Source of the DNA: Asaia bogorensis NBRC 16594
Lineage (GTDB): Bacteria > Pseudomonadota > Alphaproteobacteria > Acetobacterales > Acetobacteraceae
Direction: 5' to 3'
NCBI RefSeq assembly: GCF_001547995.1
Contig: NZ_AP014690.1
Location: 248,001 to 312,000, forward strand
Length of the DNA stretch: 64,000 nt
Shown here: positions 1 to 8,663 of the stretch, piece after piece
Layout: every line of letters begins with the position of its first letter
Numbering within the stretch: the stretch's first letter is position 1
The notes under the pieces: model-generated
The model's input: only the letters and a program-made list of their open reading frames with translations
Databases searched by the model: none
Told to the model about the DNA's origin: nothing
Translations under genes and position numbers: made by a program

Positions 1-1445
1 CCAAGGCCGGTGCCGCCGGTTTCGCGGTTGCGGCTGGTTTCGGCGCGCACAAAGGGTTCGAACATACGCTCGAGGTCTTCCTGCGGCAGGCCGGGGCCAT
101 GATCGTCGATGCGGATACAGACGTTCTTTTCCTGACCCGGCCCACGGGCGCAGGTCACGCTGATTGCGGCGGAACCACCGTATTTAAGCGCATTCATCAC
201 GAGGTTGGTCAGGGCGCGTTTGAGCGCCAGCGAACGTGCCTTGATGCGGATCGCATGATCCGGCTCCTGGTAACTTACCTGATCGGCAAGGTCGGGGCGG
301 GCCTCGGCCGCTTCATCCGCGATGGTCTGCAAGAGTGCGCCCAGATCGAGAGCAGTCATGGGCTCCTGGGTCGAACTGTCACGACCGAAGGCGAGGGTCG
401 CAGCAACCATGCTTTCCATCTCGTCCAGATCGGCCAGAAACTTGTCACGCAACTCGTCATCATCGATGAATTCAGCACGCAGCTTCAGGCGCGTGATGGG
501 CGTGCGCAGGTCATGGCCAATGGCAGTGAGCATCAGGGTACGATCCGTAACGAAACGCCGGATACGCGCTGCCATCGTGTTGAAGGCCATTGCAGCCTGA
601 CGGATCTCGGTTGGCCCGGATTCAGGCAATGGCTGCGTATGAACATCACGGCCGAGTGCCGTGGCCGCATTGGCAAGCGTTGCGACAGGGGCGATGAGCC
701 GGAGCGAACCCCAGAGAATCAGGCCGCCTCCACAGATCGTCATCAGAGCAAACGAGATCATGAAGGTGGGTGAGCCAAACGGATTGGGCGGCCGCACCGT
801 GTAGTTCATGACCAGCCAGCGATGGTCATCGGGCATCTGCAGCGACATTGCATAATGGCGTGTGCCGGGCTTATGGCCCATTATCATGCGTTGCGGGCGC
901 AGACGTGCAGGCAGCATGCCGATGCCGGAAAGGGCCGGGGGCATGAAGGGCGGTGGTCTCCGCTCCTCGGAAACGCCAGGATCGAAACCTGCCGGAGGGG
1001 GGGGCATCCCCTCGAAGGGGAAGGGGTTGTGTCCTTCACCGCCCATGTCGCCCGGTGGGGGAAATCCCCCTTCCTCCTGCCGCTCGGAAGGCGGATTGCC
1101 GCGCATCATGGGGTTCATGGCGAATGGCAGGGGTATGAAAGAGTTGGGGAAATGAGTGTCCGGTCTGGTGTCGAGAACGATCTTGAAATTCGAGGGGATT
1201 TCTATCGCATCGAGCCCGGCCTGACGATCAGCGGGCGGAAGTTCGACCAGCGTATGATAGATCGAAAAGGCATGATGCTCGTTGTCATGCATCTCCGCCC
1301 GGTCGGCAATATTGAGATGATCGAGGGCATGGATGGTCAGGCCGGCCGCCTGAACCACGCAAAGCCCCGCAATCAGAAGCAGATTGGTGCGCGCTCGCAG
1401 CGAGCGCGGCGGAAGGTGGATCACGGTGTCAGAGGCGTTCGACAT
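1..1445 (-). CDS. EnvZ-type sensor histidine kinase, 3' end cut by window edge
   Basis: Membrane histidine kinase that should phosphorylate the response regulator encoded just upstream. My translation gives an inner-membrane segment at about 19-38, a periplasmic region at about 42-227, a second membrane segment at about 228-248, a HAMP linker, and an H-box GHDLRTPITRL with phospho-acceptor His311. An N-box (NALKYG) and a DDHGPGLP ATP-lid motif follow, and the frame is still open at the window edge near GGTGL. The ATG lies inside the last codons of the regulator gene (17-nt overlap), so the pair is one operon. The periplasmic part is odd: residues 106-190 are very rich in Pro, Met and Gly. The kinase class is clear; the signal sensed is unknown. 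Confidence 0.9.
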   Translation of the reverse strand, partial: MSNASDTVIHLPPRSLRARTNLLLIAGLCVVQAAGLTIHALDHLNIADRAEMHDNEHHAFSIYHTLVELPPADRQAGLDAIEIPSNFKIVLDTRPDTHFPNSFIPLPFAMNPMMRGNPPSERQEEGGFPPPGDMGGEGHNPFPFEGMPPPPAGFDPGVSEERRPPPFMPPALSGIGMLPARLRPQRMIMGHKPGTRHYAMSLQMPDDHRWLVMNYTVRPPNPFGSPTFMISFALMTICGGGLILWGSLRLIAPVATLANAATALGRDVHTQPLPESGPTEIRQAAMAFNTMAARIRRFVTDRTLMLTAIGHDLRTPITRLKLRAEFIDDDELRDKFLADLDEMESMVAATLAFGRDSSTQEPMTALDLGALLQTIADEAAEARPDLADQVSYQEPDHAIRIKARSLALKRALTNLVMNALKYGGSAAISVTCARGPGQEKNVCIRIDDHGPGLPQEDLERMFEPFVRAETSRNRETGGTGL

Positions 1446-2148
1446 CGGCGGCCAGAACATAGCCGCCCCCGCGTACCGTCTTGATCATCTGGGCGTTGCG
1501 CCCGTCATCCTCCAGCTTGCGGCGCAGACGGCTCACCGCAACGTCAATGGCGCGATCGAACGGCCCGGCCTGTCGGCCACGCAGCATTTCCAGCAGCATG
1601 TCACGTGTCAGGACACGGTTGGCGCGTTCGAGAAACGCCAGAAGCATGTCGTATTCGCCACCCGTCAGCGGCACTTCGGCCCCGTCCGGATTGAGCAGAC
1701 GACGGCGCGCAGGCTCGAGTGTCCAGCCCGAAAAGCGGATCATGCGTGAATCCGCCGAAAGCTTCTTGTCGGAACTGTCGGCGGTGCGACGAAGCACGGC
1801 ACGGATACGAGCCAGCAATTCACGCGGGTTGAACGGCTTGGCCACATAGTCATCAGCGCCAAATTCGAGGCCGATGATACGGTCTGTCTCATCGCTCATG
1901 GCGGTCAGCATGATGATCGGAACATTGTCCTGGCTGCGCAGCCAGCGGGCAATGTCGAGCCCGCTTTCGCCAGGGAGCATCAGGTCGAGCACCACAAGCT
2001 GATAATGACCGGCCGCCCAGGCACGACGGGCTTCACGCCCGTCGCGTGCGGCGGTCACGCGAAAATGGTTGCGCTCGAGAAAGCGGCAGAGCAGCTCGCG
2101 TATCTCGCGGTCATCATCAACGATGAGAAGGTGCGGGGTCGTTTCCAT
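1429..2148 (-). CDS. OmpR/PhoB-family response regulator
   Basis: Cytoplasmic transcription factor of 239 residues. A receiver domain fills residues 6-120, with the acidic pocket DDD near residue 11, phospho-acceptor Asp55 in VVLDLMLPG, and the conserved Lys in the AKPFNPREL stretch. A winged-helix DNA-binding domain follows at about 140-235, ending with the family-typical VRGGGYVLA turn. It is the first gene of the operon with the histidine kinase, whose start overlaps its 3' end. No strong Shine-Dalgarno sequence precedes the ATG. The family assignment is certain; the exact member (OmpR or another) cannot be told from sequence alone. Confidence 0.95.
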   Translation of the reverse strand: METTPHLLIVDDDREIRELLCRFLERNHFRVTAARDGREARRAWAAGHYQLVVLDLMLPGESGLDIARWLRSQDNVPIIMLTAMSDETDRIIGLEFGADDYVAKPFNPRELLARIRAVLRRTADSSDKKLSADSRMIRFSGWTLEPARRRLLNPDGAEVPLTGGEYDMLLAFLERANRVLTRDMLLEMLRGRQAGPFDRAIDVAVSRLRRKLEDDGRNAQMIKTVRGGGYVLAADVERL

Positions 2149-2224
2149 GAATGTAACATTGGTCCGAATCGAATGTCCCCTTCAAGGGGCTGTTTCATTC
2201 CGTCACAACTTGCGAAAACCTGTC

Positions 2225-3280
2225 TCAATCGAGCCAGGGTGGGGTCGGCAGGTTTTTGGCCCGCAGGAATTCAGGATTGAAGATCTTGGACTGGTAGCGT
2301 GCCCCACCATCGCAGAGGATTGTTACAATACGATGGCCTGGACCGAGGCGTTTCGCCACGCGAATCGCTGCCGCCACGTTAATTCCCGCCGAGCCGCCCA
2401 GCGAGATTCCCTCGCGATCCTGAAGCGAGAAGATCTGCTCAAGCGCCTCGGCATCGGGAATACGTTCGGCATCGTCAATCGTGATGCCCTCCAGATTGCC
2501 CGTGACGCGGGATTGCCCGATCCCTTCGGTAATCGAGCCGCCCGAAACACTCAGATCGTTCGATTTGACCCAACCGTAAAGCCCTGAGCCTTCCGGGTCG
2601 GCCAGAACGATCTCGGGGCGCTTGCGACCCGCCGCCTCGGCCAGTTCACCAAGGCCCAGCGCAACACCTGCCAGCGTACCACCCGTGCCGCAGGCGCAGG
2701 TGAAGGCATCGACACGACCATCGAGCTGCTGCCAGATCTCGACCGCCGTGGTTGTGCGGTGGCCTTCGCGGTTGGCGGTGTTGTCGAACTGGTTGGCCCA
2801 GACAGCATTGTCGGTTTCCTCGGCAATACGGCGCGAGACATGCACGTAATTGCCGGGGTCACGAAAGGGCTTGGCAGGCACGAGGCGCAGATCGGCCCCG
2901 ATCATGCGCAGGAAATCGATTTTCTCGCGGCTCTGCGTTTCCGGCATGACAATGATGGTGCGATAGCCACGGGCCTTGGCGACGAGGGTAAGGCCGATAC
3001 CGGTATTGCCTGCCGTGCCTTCGACGATCACACCGCCCGGCTTGAGGGCGCCCCGCTTCTCCGCATCGAGAATGATAGCCAGAGCCGCACGATCCTTGAC
3101 CGACCCTCCGGGATTCATGAACTCGGCCTTGCCGTAGATTTCGCAGCCTGTCGCTTCCGACGCCAGCTTCAGACGGATCAGCGGCGTGCCGCCAATGGCG
3201 CCGATCATACCCTCTGAAGGGTGCTGCCAGCCCGGAATGACACTGGTGGCGTGGGAGGGGGTCACGTTCTGCGTGGTCAT
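2225..3280 (-). CDS. cysK: Cysteine synthase (O-acetylserine sulfhydrylase family)
   Basis: PLP enzyme of the beta-substituted-alanine family, expected to make L-cysteine from O-acetylserine and sulfide in the cytoplasm. The PLP lysine is Lys62 in NPGGSVKDRAAL, the substrate loop is EGTAGNTGIG, and the phosphate-binding glycine loop is ACGTGGTLAG. At 351 residues it is about 30 longer than Escherichia coli CysK, mainly at the N-terminus (about 24 residues before the core) and the C-terminal tail. A rhodanese gene is transcribed divergently 72 bp away, which fits a sulfur-metabolism pairing. A cystathionine beta-synthase-like or CysM-like activity cannot be excluded. Confidence 0.85.
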   Translation of the reverse strand: MTTQNVTPSHATSVIPGWQHPSEGMIGAIGGTPLIRLKLASEATGCEIYGKAEFMNPGGSVKDRAALAIILDAEKRGALKPGGVIVEGTAGNTGIGLTLVAKARGYRTIIVMPETQSREKIDFLRMIGADLRLVPAKPFRDPGNYVHVSRRIAEETDNAVWANQFDNTANREGHRTTTAVEIWQQLDGRVDAFTCACGTGGTLAGVALGLGELAEAAGRKRPEIVLADPEGSGLYGWVKSNDLSVSGGSITEGIGQSRVTGNLEGITIDDAERIPDAEALEQIFSLQDREGISLGGSAGINVAAAIRVAKRLGPGHRIVTILCDGGARYQSKIFNPEFLRAKNLPTPPWLD

Positions 3281-3352
3281 CTACATTCCATCCTATACGT
3301 CTGCAGTTTGAGAGTTTAACGTCGCGACATGTAAAATAAATGAGGAAAAACG

Positions 3353-3754
3353 ATGGTCGACTGTATTTCGGCACGAGCTGCCTGGGAACGCCTGACGGCA
3401 GACAAGGATGCCGTCCTGATCGATGTGCGCACCCCCGGCGAATGGCAGCTGGTTGGATTGCCCGACCTCTCAACCCTCGATAAGGATGTCAAAACCCTGA
3501 GCTGGGACCCTTACGATGCCAATGGGTTCGCGCTCTCTCTGCGTGAGCTTGTACCGTCGCTGGAGACGCCCGTGTTGTTCCTGTGCCGTTCAGGCGTGCG
3601 CTCGCAGCAGACGGCGGAACTCGCGGCGCATCTCGGCTATGTCGAGGCGGTCAATGTGGTCGAGGGATATGAAGGCCAGCCGGATGCAAACGGTCAGCGC
3701 GGCCGGGTCTGTGGCTGGCAATACGAGAATCTGCCCCTGTATTTTCCCGGCTGA
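3353..3754 (+). CDS. Single-domain rhodanese-like sulfurtransferase
   Basis: Protein of 133 residues with one rhodanese domain. It shows the entry motif DVRTPGEW (residues 24-31) and the active-site loop LCRSGVRSQQTA with catalytic Cys78. No signal peptide is seen, so it is probably cytoplasmic. A good ribosome site (TGAGGAAAAACG) precedes the ATG. It is divergent from the cysteine synthase gene, so the two probably share a control region of only 72 bp. Persulfide transfer is the family role; the sulfur acceptor is not known. Confidence 0.88.
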   Translation: MVDCISARAAWERLTADKDAVLIDVRTPGEWQLVGLPDLSTLDKDVKTLSWDPYDANGFALSLRELVPSLETPVLFLCRSGVRSQQTAELAAHLGYVEAVNVVEGYEGQPDANGQRGRVCGWQYENLPLYFPG

Positions 3755-3771
3755 GAGCGGCGCTGAATGGG

Positions 3772-5166
3772 TCAGAAACCCTGTAGTCTCAGGGTTTCGC
3801 GCAGGCGTTCTGCCTCCTGGGCCACGCTTTGCGGCGTGATGGCGTCCAGCAGAGGGATTTCGGCCAGCACAGGCACCCGCCCGAAATGCTCTATGGCCGC
3901 CCGATTGGCAGCGTTCGGGGGGCCGCTCATCACCACGCCGGCAATGGCGATACTGCGGCGCTTCAAGGCTTCGAGACTGAGCAGCGTGTGATTGATCGTG
4001 CCCAGTGTGGAGCGTGTGACAAGAATGACCGGGAGGCCCAGTGTGGCCGCCCAGTCGATCAGCAGGGTCTCGTCATTGAGCGGCACCATCAGCCCGCCAG
4101 CACCCTCGACCACCAAAGGCCCTGTGCAATCCGGCAGGGTCAGGCCCTCCAGGTTGACCGTCCGGCCCTCTGCCGCCGCTGCGTCCTGCGGTGAAAGCGG
4201 GGCGAGAAAGGCATGCGCGGGGGCCATCACGCGTGAAGCGGGGAGGGCGGCAAGCGTGCTGACGCTATGCGTGTCGCCTGCTTCATCGCTCAGCCCGGTC
4301 TGAAAGGGCTTCCAGTAGGTGGCATCGAGCGCACGGGTGAGAATGGCTGACACAAGGGTCTTGCCGATCCCGGTATCCGTGCCTGTGACGAAAACGCCCC
4401 GTGTCTTTACGGCGCTGCCGAAAGCGATCTGGTAGTCCATCTCGTTGGTCATCCTGTCGAAATGCTGCATCACGCGCCGAAGTTCGGGGGCTGTCAGCTT
4501 GCGGCTGGCCTCCTTGGGCGTTGTCGCCCCGATTTTCCTGAGGTCGAGCAGAAACGCGCGTGCGGAACCTACAGGATCACGCTGCGTCTCAAGCGACCAC
4601 TCGCCCTGAAGCGACGGGGGGAGTTCAGCCAGAAGCGTTCTGGCCGTGGGATAATCCGGGAAGCCGCAGGGCAGGGATTGCGCGGCGCAGGCCTCGCGCC
4701 ATTGGGCAAAGCTGCCTTCAGCCAGCGTTGTCACCTCAAGCCGCCCACCCGGTGCAAGAAGATGGGCCAGTCGACGAAAGGCGGCTTCCCGATTGCTGAA
4801 CCACTGCATGCAGAAGCTGGAACAGATGAGATCGAACGGCCCGGGCAGGGTCGGGTGCTCGGCATCCATTACATGATAACGGATATCGGGCACGGCGCGT
4901 GCCGCGCGGGCGATCATGCCGGGTGAAAGGTCGATGGCGGTGATCTCTGCCGCCGGGAAAAGCCCGCGCAGGAGGCGGGTGAGGGCCCCAGTGCCGCAGC
5001 CCAGCTCCAGAATCCGGCGAGGCGGGTTGTCCGGCGTGACGCGCGAGGCAATACGCTGTGCAAGCGCGATGGCCGTGAGGGCCTGAACACGTGCAGCCTG
5101 ATCATAATGCTCGGCCGTGTCGAAACGCGCGGCAATCGGGGCGAGGCGGCTGGCTTCCTCACTCAT
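3772..5166 (-). CDS. bioC-bioD: BioC-BioD fusion: malonyl-ACP methyltransferase plus dethiobiotin synthetase
   Basis: One uninterrupted frame of 464 residues carries two biotin enzymes. Residues 1 to about 245 are a SAM methyltransferase of the BioC type, with motif I ELGCGTG at 54-60. BioC caps malonyl-ACP so that it can enter fatty acid synthesis. Residues from about 255 to the end are BioD, with the P-loop GTDTGIGKT, KPFQTG and the EGAGGLMVPL nucleotide-site motif; BioD closes the ureido ring of dethiobiotin using CO2 and ATP. I place the start at the ATG that overlaps the upstream esterase stop as ATGA; an in-frame ATG 39 bp further up lies inside that gene. In most bacteria these are separate proteins. 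Confidence 0.9.
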   Translation of the reverse strand: MSEEASRLAPIAARFDTAEHYDQAARVQALTAIALAQRIASRVTPDNPPRRILELGCGTGALTRLLRGLFPAAEITAIDLSPGMIARAARAVPDIRYHVMDAEHPTLPGPFDLICSSFCMQWFSNREAAFRRLAHLLAPGGRLEVTTLAEGSFAQWREACAAQSLPCGFPDYPTARTLLAELPPSLQGEWSLETQRDPVGSARAFLLDLRKIGATTPKEASRKLTAPELRRVMQHFDRMTNEMDYQIAFGSAVKTRGVFVTGTDTGIGKTLVSAILTRALDATYWKPFQTGLSDEAGDTHSVSTLAALPASRVMAPAHAFLAPLSPQDAAAAEGRTVNLEGLTLPDCTGPLVVEGAGGLMVPLNDETLLIDWAATLGLPVILVTRSTLGTINHTLLSLEALKRRSIAIAGVVMSGPPNAANRAAIEHFGRVPVLAEIPLLDAITPQSVAQEAERLRETLRLQGF

Positions 5167-5792
5167 GCGCCTTGCTCCAGCCAGTCCTGGATGATGGCTG
5201 CGCAACCCTTAGGATCGGTCAGGGGCAGAAGATGCCCGCCTTCGCGTTGCATGGTCTTCGCCAGAGGGAAACCGGCCTGGGTCATGGCAGGCGTTACCAG
5301 CGGATCATTCGTGCCGCTGATTGTTGTCAGACTGGCCCCCCAGCGGCGCGCTTCGGCTCTGGCATCGGCCGCGATCAGCGCATCCAGCCCGGCCTGCAAC
5401 CTGTCGGGTGCCAGCGTGGTGCAGGGCAGGAAGGGCTCGAATTGCTGACGGAACTGCGTAACCACCCCCGCCGGATCATCGGACAGGCGACTGGCCATGC
5501 GGGAGAGGATACGGGGAGGAAGACCTTCGGGAAAATCGTCCGACCGGGTGAAACGGGCGAAACTGTTGAATGCCACGATGCCGCGACACCCTGTGAGGTC
5601 GCGGGCGAGAAGATCTGTCGTGCCCGCTGAGTGGGTGATGGCAAGATAGGGGGCGTCGGACAGGGTCAGTGTTTCGGGCGCACCTGTGTAGCCGCGATCG
5701 AGAAAGACCGAGTCAGGATGGCCGAGTGCCTCGTGAACCGGGGACCAGAACCGGGCATCGAAACTCCATCCATGAACAAAGACGAGCTTCAT
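5163..5792 (-). CDS. Alpha/beta hydrolase of the biotin operon, likely pimeloyl-ACP methyl ester esterase (BioH/BioG role)
   Basis: A short alpha/beta hydrolase of 209 residues. It has the oxyanion-hole motif FVHGWSFD at the N-terminus, a nucleophile elbow THSAGT rather than the usual GxSxG, an Asp candidate in GTNDPLV, and the catalytic His in EGGHLLPL. It overlaps bioF upstream and bioC-bioD downstream by ATGA, so it is translationally coupled to both. That makes it the best candidate for demethylating pimeloyl-ACP methyl ester, the step done by BioH in E. coli and by BioG, BioK, BioJ or BioV elsewhere. The function is inferred from position; which of these families it belongs to is unresolved. 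Confidence 0.75.
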   Translation of the reverse strand: MKLVFVHGWSFDARFWSPVHEALGHPDSVFLDRGYTGAPETLTLSDAPYLAITHSAGTTDLLARDLTGCRGIVAFNSFARFTRSDDFPEGLPPRILSRMASRLSDDPAGVVTQFRQQFEPFLPCTTLAPDRLQAGLDALIAADARAEARRWGASLTTISGTNDPLVTPAMTQAGFPLAKTMQREGGHLLPLTDPKGCAAIIQDWLEQGA

Positions 5793-6973
5793 GACCGGCC
5801 TGGCCGCAGGACTCCGGTCAGGGCATCGGCAAGCCTGTTGATGGCGGCTCCATCATGGCTGGCACTGAGGGCCAGACGCAGACGCGCCGACCCGGCGGGG
5901 ACTGTTGGCGGACGGATGGCAATGGTCAGCAGGCCCTGCTTTTCGAGCGTTTCAGCAAGAGCAAGGGTCGCCTCTTCATCACCGATCATGACGGGAATGA
6001 TCTGCGTGGTTGAACCGCCTGTCTCGATCCCGGCTTCGTTGAGCCGTTGACGCAGGAGCCCTGCGTTCTGCCGCAGTCTCAGGCGGGCCGCCTCCAGATC
6101 AGGCATGAGTTCCAGAGCCGCATCCATGGCGCCCAGCATCGGCGGGGATGGGGCTGTGCTGTAGATGAACCCCGAGCATGCCGTGATGATCCAGTCGCAC
6201 AGGGCGCGTGAACCGGCAATATAGGCGCCCATGCTGCCCAGCGCCTTGCTGAATGTGCCCATGACGAGATCCACCTCATGGCCATGAGACAGGCCGCGAC
6301 CCTGGGGGCCCAGAACGCCCGTTGCATGGGCTTCATCAAGGTAGAAAAAGGCATTGTATCGTTTGGCGAGAGCGCTCAGCGCGGCGATATCGGCCGTATC
6401 GCCATCCATGGAAAAGACGCTCTCTGTCACGATGAAGCGCATGCCGGGCTGTTCGGCGTGGCGCTCAATCAAGGCCTCGAGATGGGCCAGATCGTTGTGA
6501 CGGAATCTGATCTGCTTCACCCCGGCCGCAGCACAACCGTGATGCATGCTGGCGTGATTGAGCTTGTCGGCAAAGACCAGCGGCGCCATGCCGGTCTGTT
6601 CACGGGCCAGGCGGAACAGGGCGGGCAAAACAGCAGCATTGGCCTGCCAGCCCGAAGCGAAAAGCAGAGCGGCTTCCGCGCCCTTGAAGTGGGCAAGGCG
6701 CCCCTCGACCTGTTGATGCAGATCCAGCGTGCCACTGACCAGCCGTGACGCCCGCGCTCCCGTGCCATGTTGCACGGCCCAGTCGGCGGCGCGGTCTCGC
6801 AGGAGCGGATGACCTGAGAGACCGAGATAGTCGTTTGACGAGAAATCGAGCACTTCGCGGCCCTGACGCAGAACCGCATCGGGGGTGCGATGCAGGGGGC
6901 GCAAGGTGCGTCGCAGGGAACGGGATTCCAGCGTGTCGAGTGCCTGTCTGAGAAGCGGATCAAAGCGCGTCAT
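5789..6973 (-). CDS. bioF: 8-amino-7-oxononanoate synthase
   Basis: PLP enzyme of 394 residues that condenses pimeloyl-ACP with L-alanine, the first committed step of biotin ring assembly. Typical alpha-oxoamine synthase features are NDYLGL near residue 47, the YLDEAHATGVLG motif at about 211, and PLP-binding Lys243 in GTFSKALGSMG. A ribosome site AGGGA precedes the ATG. It is the first gene of a coupled set of three (bioF, esterase, bioC-bioD); bioA lies 6 kb away and bioB is not in the window. Confidence 0.96.
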   Translation of the reverse strand: MTRFDPLLRQALDTLESRSLRRTLRPLHRTPDAVLRQGREVLDFSSNDYLGLSGHPLLRDRAADWAVQHGTGARASRLVSGTLDLHQQVEGRLAHFKGAEAALLFASGWQANAAVLPALFRLAREQTGMAPLVFADKLNHASMHHGCAAAGVKQIRFRHNDLAHLEALIERHAEQPGMRFIVTESVFSMDGDTADIAALSALAKRYNAFFYLDEAHATGVLGPQGRGLSHGHEVDLVMGTFSKALGSMGAYIAGSRALCDWIITACSGFIYSTAPSPPMLGAMDAALELMPDLEAARLRLRQNAGLLRQRLNEAGIETGGSTTQIIPVMIGDEEATLALAETLEKQGLLTIAIRPPTVPAGSARLRLALSASHDGAAINRLADALTGVLRPGRS

Positions 6974-7047
6974 GGCTTGTCCCTGCCGCTATGGCGTGGC
7001 CTTGTCAATTCTTCGGCATGACCCGACCCCGGTATGGGTGTCCCTGC

Positions 7048-7947
7048 TCAGCCGCGATGCCGGGCCTTCTCGTAATTACGTCGTCCGATTGCGTAGAGCA
7101 CAGGCAGTGTCAGGCGTAAAAGTGCAGGAGCGGCCATGCACATCTTGCCAAATACCCCATCAATAGCGGGCATGAATTGCTCGCGGCAGGTATTCTGCCG
7201 GTTTCTGCCCAGCTGGTTGACGACGGCCTGCGCGACTTTGGCAGGGTTGAGGGGTGTACTGACGTAGTTCAGGACGGAGCCACCCTCTGCCATTTCACGG
7301 TGCAGCATGGATGTCTGTACTGCACCCGGAAAAACAGTGCTGACCGACAGGCTTGTTGGTCGCAGTTCCTGAGCGAGGGAGAGCGCGAAGCTTCGCAGGC
7401 CTGCCTTGGCTGCAGCATAGGCCGCGCTTCCGGCCAGTGGCATGACCGCTGCCATGGAGTTGACGAAAACGATATGACCACCCGCTTTCTCTCTGCTCGC
7501 GCCACGGCTCATGAGGGGCAGGAGGTGGCGTGTGAGGAGAACGGGTGCAGTAAGGTTGAGGGCGATCTGGGCTTCGATTGCTGCGCTCTCGGCCTCGGCA
7601 AGCGGGGATGGCGTGATCAGCCCTGCACAATGGATGAGGGCAAAAACGGGTCGATCGAAGTGCTCGATGCTCTCGCTGACCGAAGCGAGCGTTTCGGTCC
7701 GGGAAAAATCGCAGGCAATATGGAGGGTACGACCGGAATCAAGATCGGGCGTCGAGCGGCAAACCGCTATGAGATCGTAGCCCTGTGACAGAAGGGTCTG
7801 GCCGATCAGGGCGCCAATTCCCCCCGAGGCTCCCGTAAGCACCACCAGTTTTCGCTCGTTCTGCCACTGTTCCGGCGCGTGTACTGAACCACGCGGAGAA
7901 GCGACAGGGCGGAAGCCTTGTTGGGGGGGAGAAGCCGTCATGGGCAT
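7048..7947 (-). CDS. Short-chain dehydrogenase/reductase
   Basis: Classical SDR of 299 residues. After a 30-residue leader comes the cofactor motif TGASGGIGALIG, then a catalytic Ser in the FVNSMAAV region and the YAAAKAGL active site (Tyr-x-x-x-Lys). The C-terminal tail is basic and hydrophobic, as in membrane-associated members. The substrate cannot be predicted. It reads in the same direction as the biotin genes downstream but is separated from bioF by about 75 bp, so co-transcription is possible, not shown. Confidence 0.85.
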   Translation of the reverse strand: MPMTASPPQQGFRPVASPRGSVHAPEQWQNERKLVVLTGASGGIGALIGQTLLSQGYDLIAVCRSTPDLDSGRTLHIACDFSRTETLASVSESIEHFDRPVFALIHCAGLITPSPLAEAESAAIEAQIALNLTAPVLLTRHLLPLMSRGASREKAGGHIVFVNSMAAVMPLAGSAAYAAAKAGLRSFALSLAQELRPTSLSVSTVFPGAVQTSMLHREMAEGGSVLNYVSTPLNPAKVAQAVVNQLGRNRQNTCREQFMPAIDGVFGKMCMAAPALLRLTLPVLYAIGRRNYEKARHRG

Positions 7948-8028
7948 TGTCTTAACGCCGAATGCCGAAGCGAGACATGGGAATTCGGTCGTATGGGGTC
8001 TTTTTTAATCAGGATGTTACGTGCCGGA

Positions 8029-8104
8029 GGGTATGACCCGGTTATCGGTCATACCCGAAGCCCTTGACCCCGAGCCAGTCCAGCCTTCGTTAAGGCTGGC
8101 TGGC
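8029..8104. repeat. Two adjacent strong inverted repeats
   Basis: The first is a perfect 10-bp stem, GGGTATGACC with GGTCATACCC, around an 8-nt loop. The second has an 8-bp core CCAGCCTT/AAGGCTGG with a CGTT loop, extended outward by GCCAG/CTGGC with one bulged T. Neither is followed by a T-run on either strand, so they are not textbook terminators. They fill the 209-bp gap between an SDR gene and a small secreted-protein gene, both on the minus strand. Confidence 0.6.
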
Positions 8105-8156
8105 AAAAGAACCGGTCGTGCCGGAAGCGACGCGGTGCTGTCAGGTGGTCAGGTAC

Positions 8157-8585
8157 TCAGTTGAAACGACCAAGATTGCGGAAATCCTGACGCGTCTTGT
8201 TGGACAGGGCCTTCATCTGGTCGCGCTGCGCCTTCTGGTCAGCCTTGAACTGATCGATGCGCTGGGTACGATCCTGCTTCAGGTCATTGAGCCGATTTTT
8301 CTGCTCGTCGATCTTGTTCTGGATTTTTTCGCGCTCGTGCTGGGGCGCGTTGGCATATTTATCGCGCAGATCGTCAATTTTCTTCTGACGAGCCTGAGCG
8401 GCCTCCTGGTTCTTGTTCTGCCAGTTCTGCATGCGCTCATTCATGCAGTTTTCCTTGTTGGCCAGACGGCCAATCATGGTGTCGTTTCCCGTTGCATTAT
8501 TGCATCCGGAAGTCTGCGCATGAGCGACAGGCGCTGCAACAAGAGCTGTCAAGGCCAGTGCGGGCAGAAAACGTGTCTTGAACAT
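8157..8585 (-). CDS. Small secreted coiled-coil protein, unknown function
   Basis: Protein of 142 residues with a clear Sec signal peptide (about residues 1-23, cut after AHA). The mature part has two cysteines (about 28 and 47), which could form a disulfide, and then an almost uninterrupted Lys/Gln/Asp/Arg-rich helical region with heptad character from about 55 to the end. I do not recognise a named family. The charge pattern suggests a periplasmic coiled coil. No partner gene is evident: the next gene on the same strand (glycosyltransferase) ends 78 bp upstream. Confidence 0.75.
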   Translation of the reverse strand: MFKTRFLPALALTALVAAPVAHAQTSGCNNATGNDTMIGRLANKENCMNERMQNWQNKNQEAAQARQKKIDDLRDKYANAPQHEREKIQNKIDEQKNRLNDLKQDRTQRIDQFKADQKAQRDQMKALSNKTRQDFRNLGRFN

Positions 8586-8663
8586 GTGTCCTCTCAGTCA
8601 AATACTGTACGAGGATAATCAATGATCCCAATGTGTCGAATATACGGCGCGACGAATCGCCGG

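Noticed and set aside
8029-8104. Hairpins taken as transcription terminators
   Set aside because: Neither is followed by a T-run on either strand.
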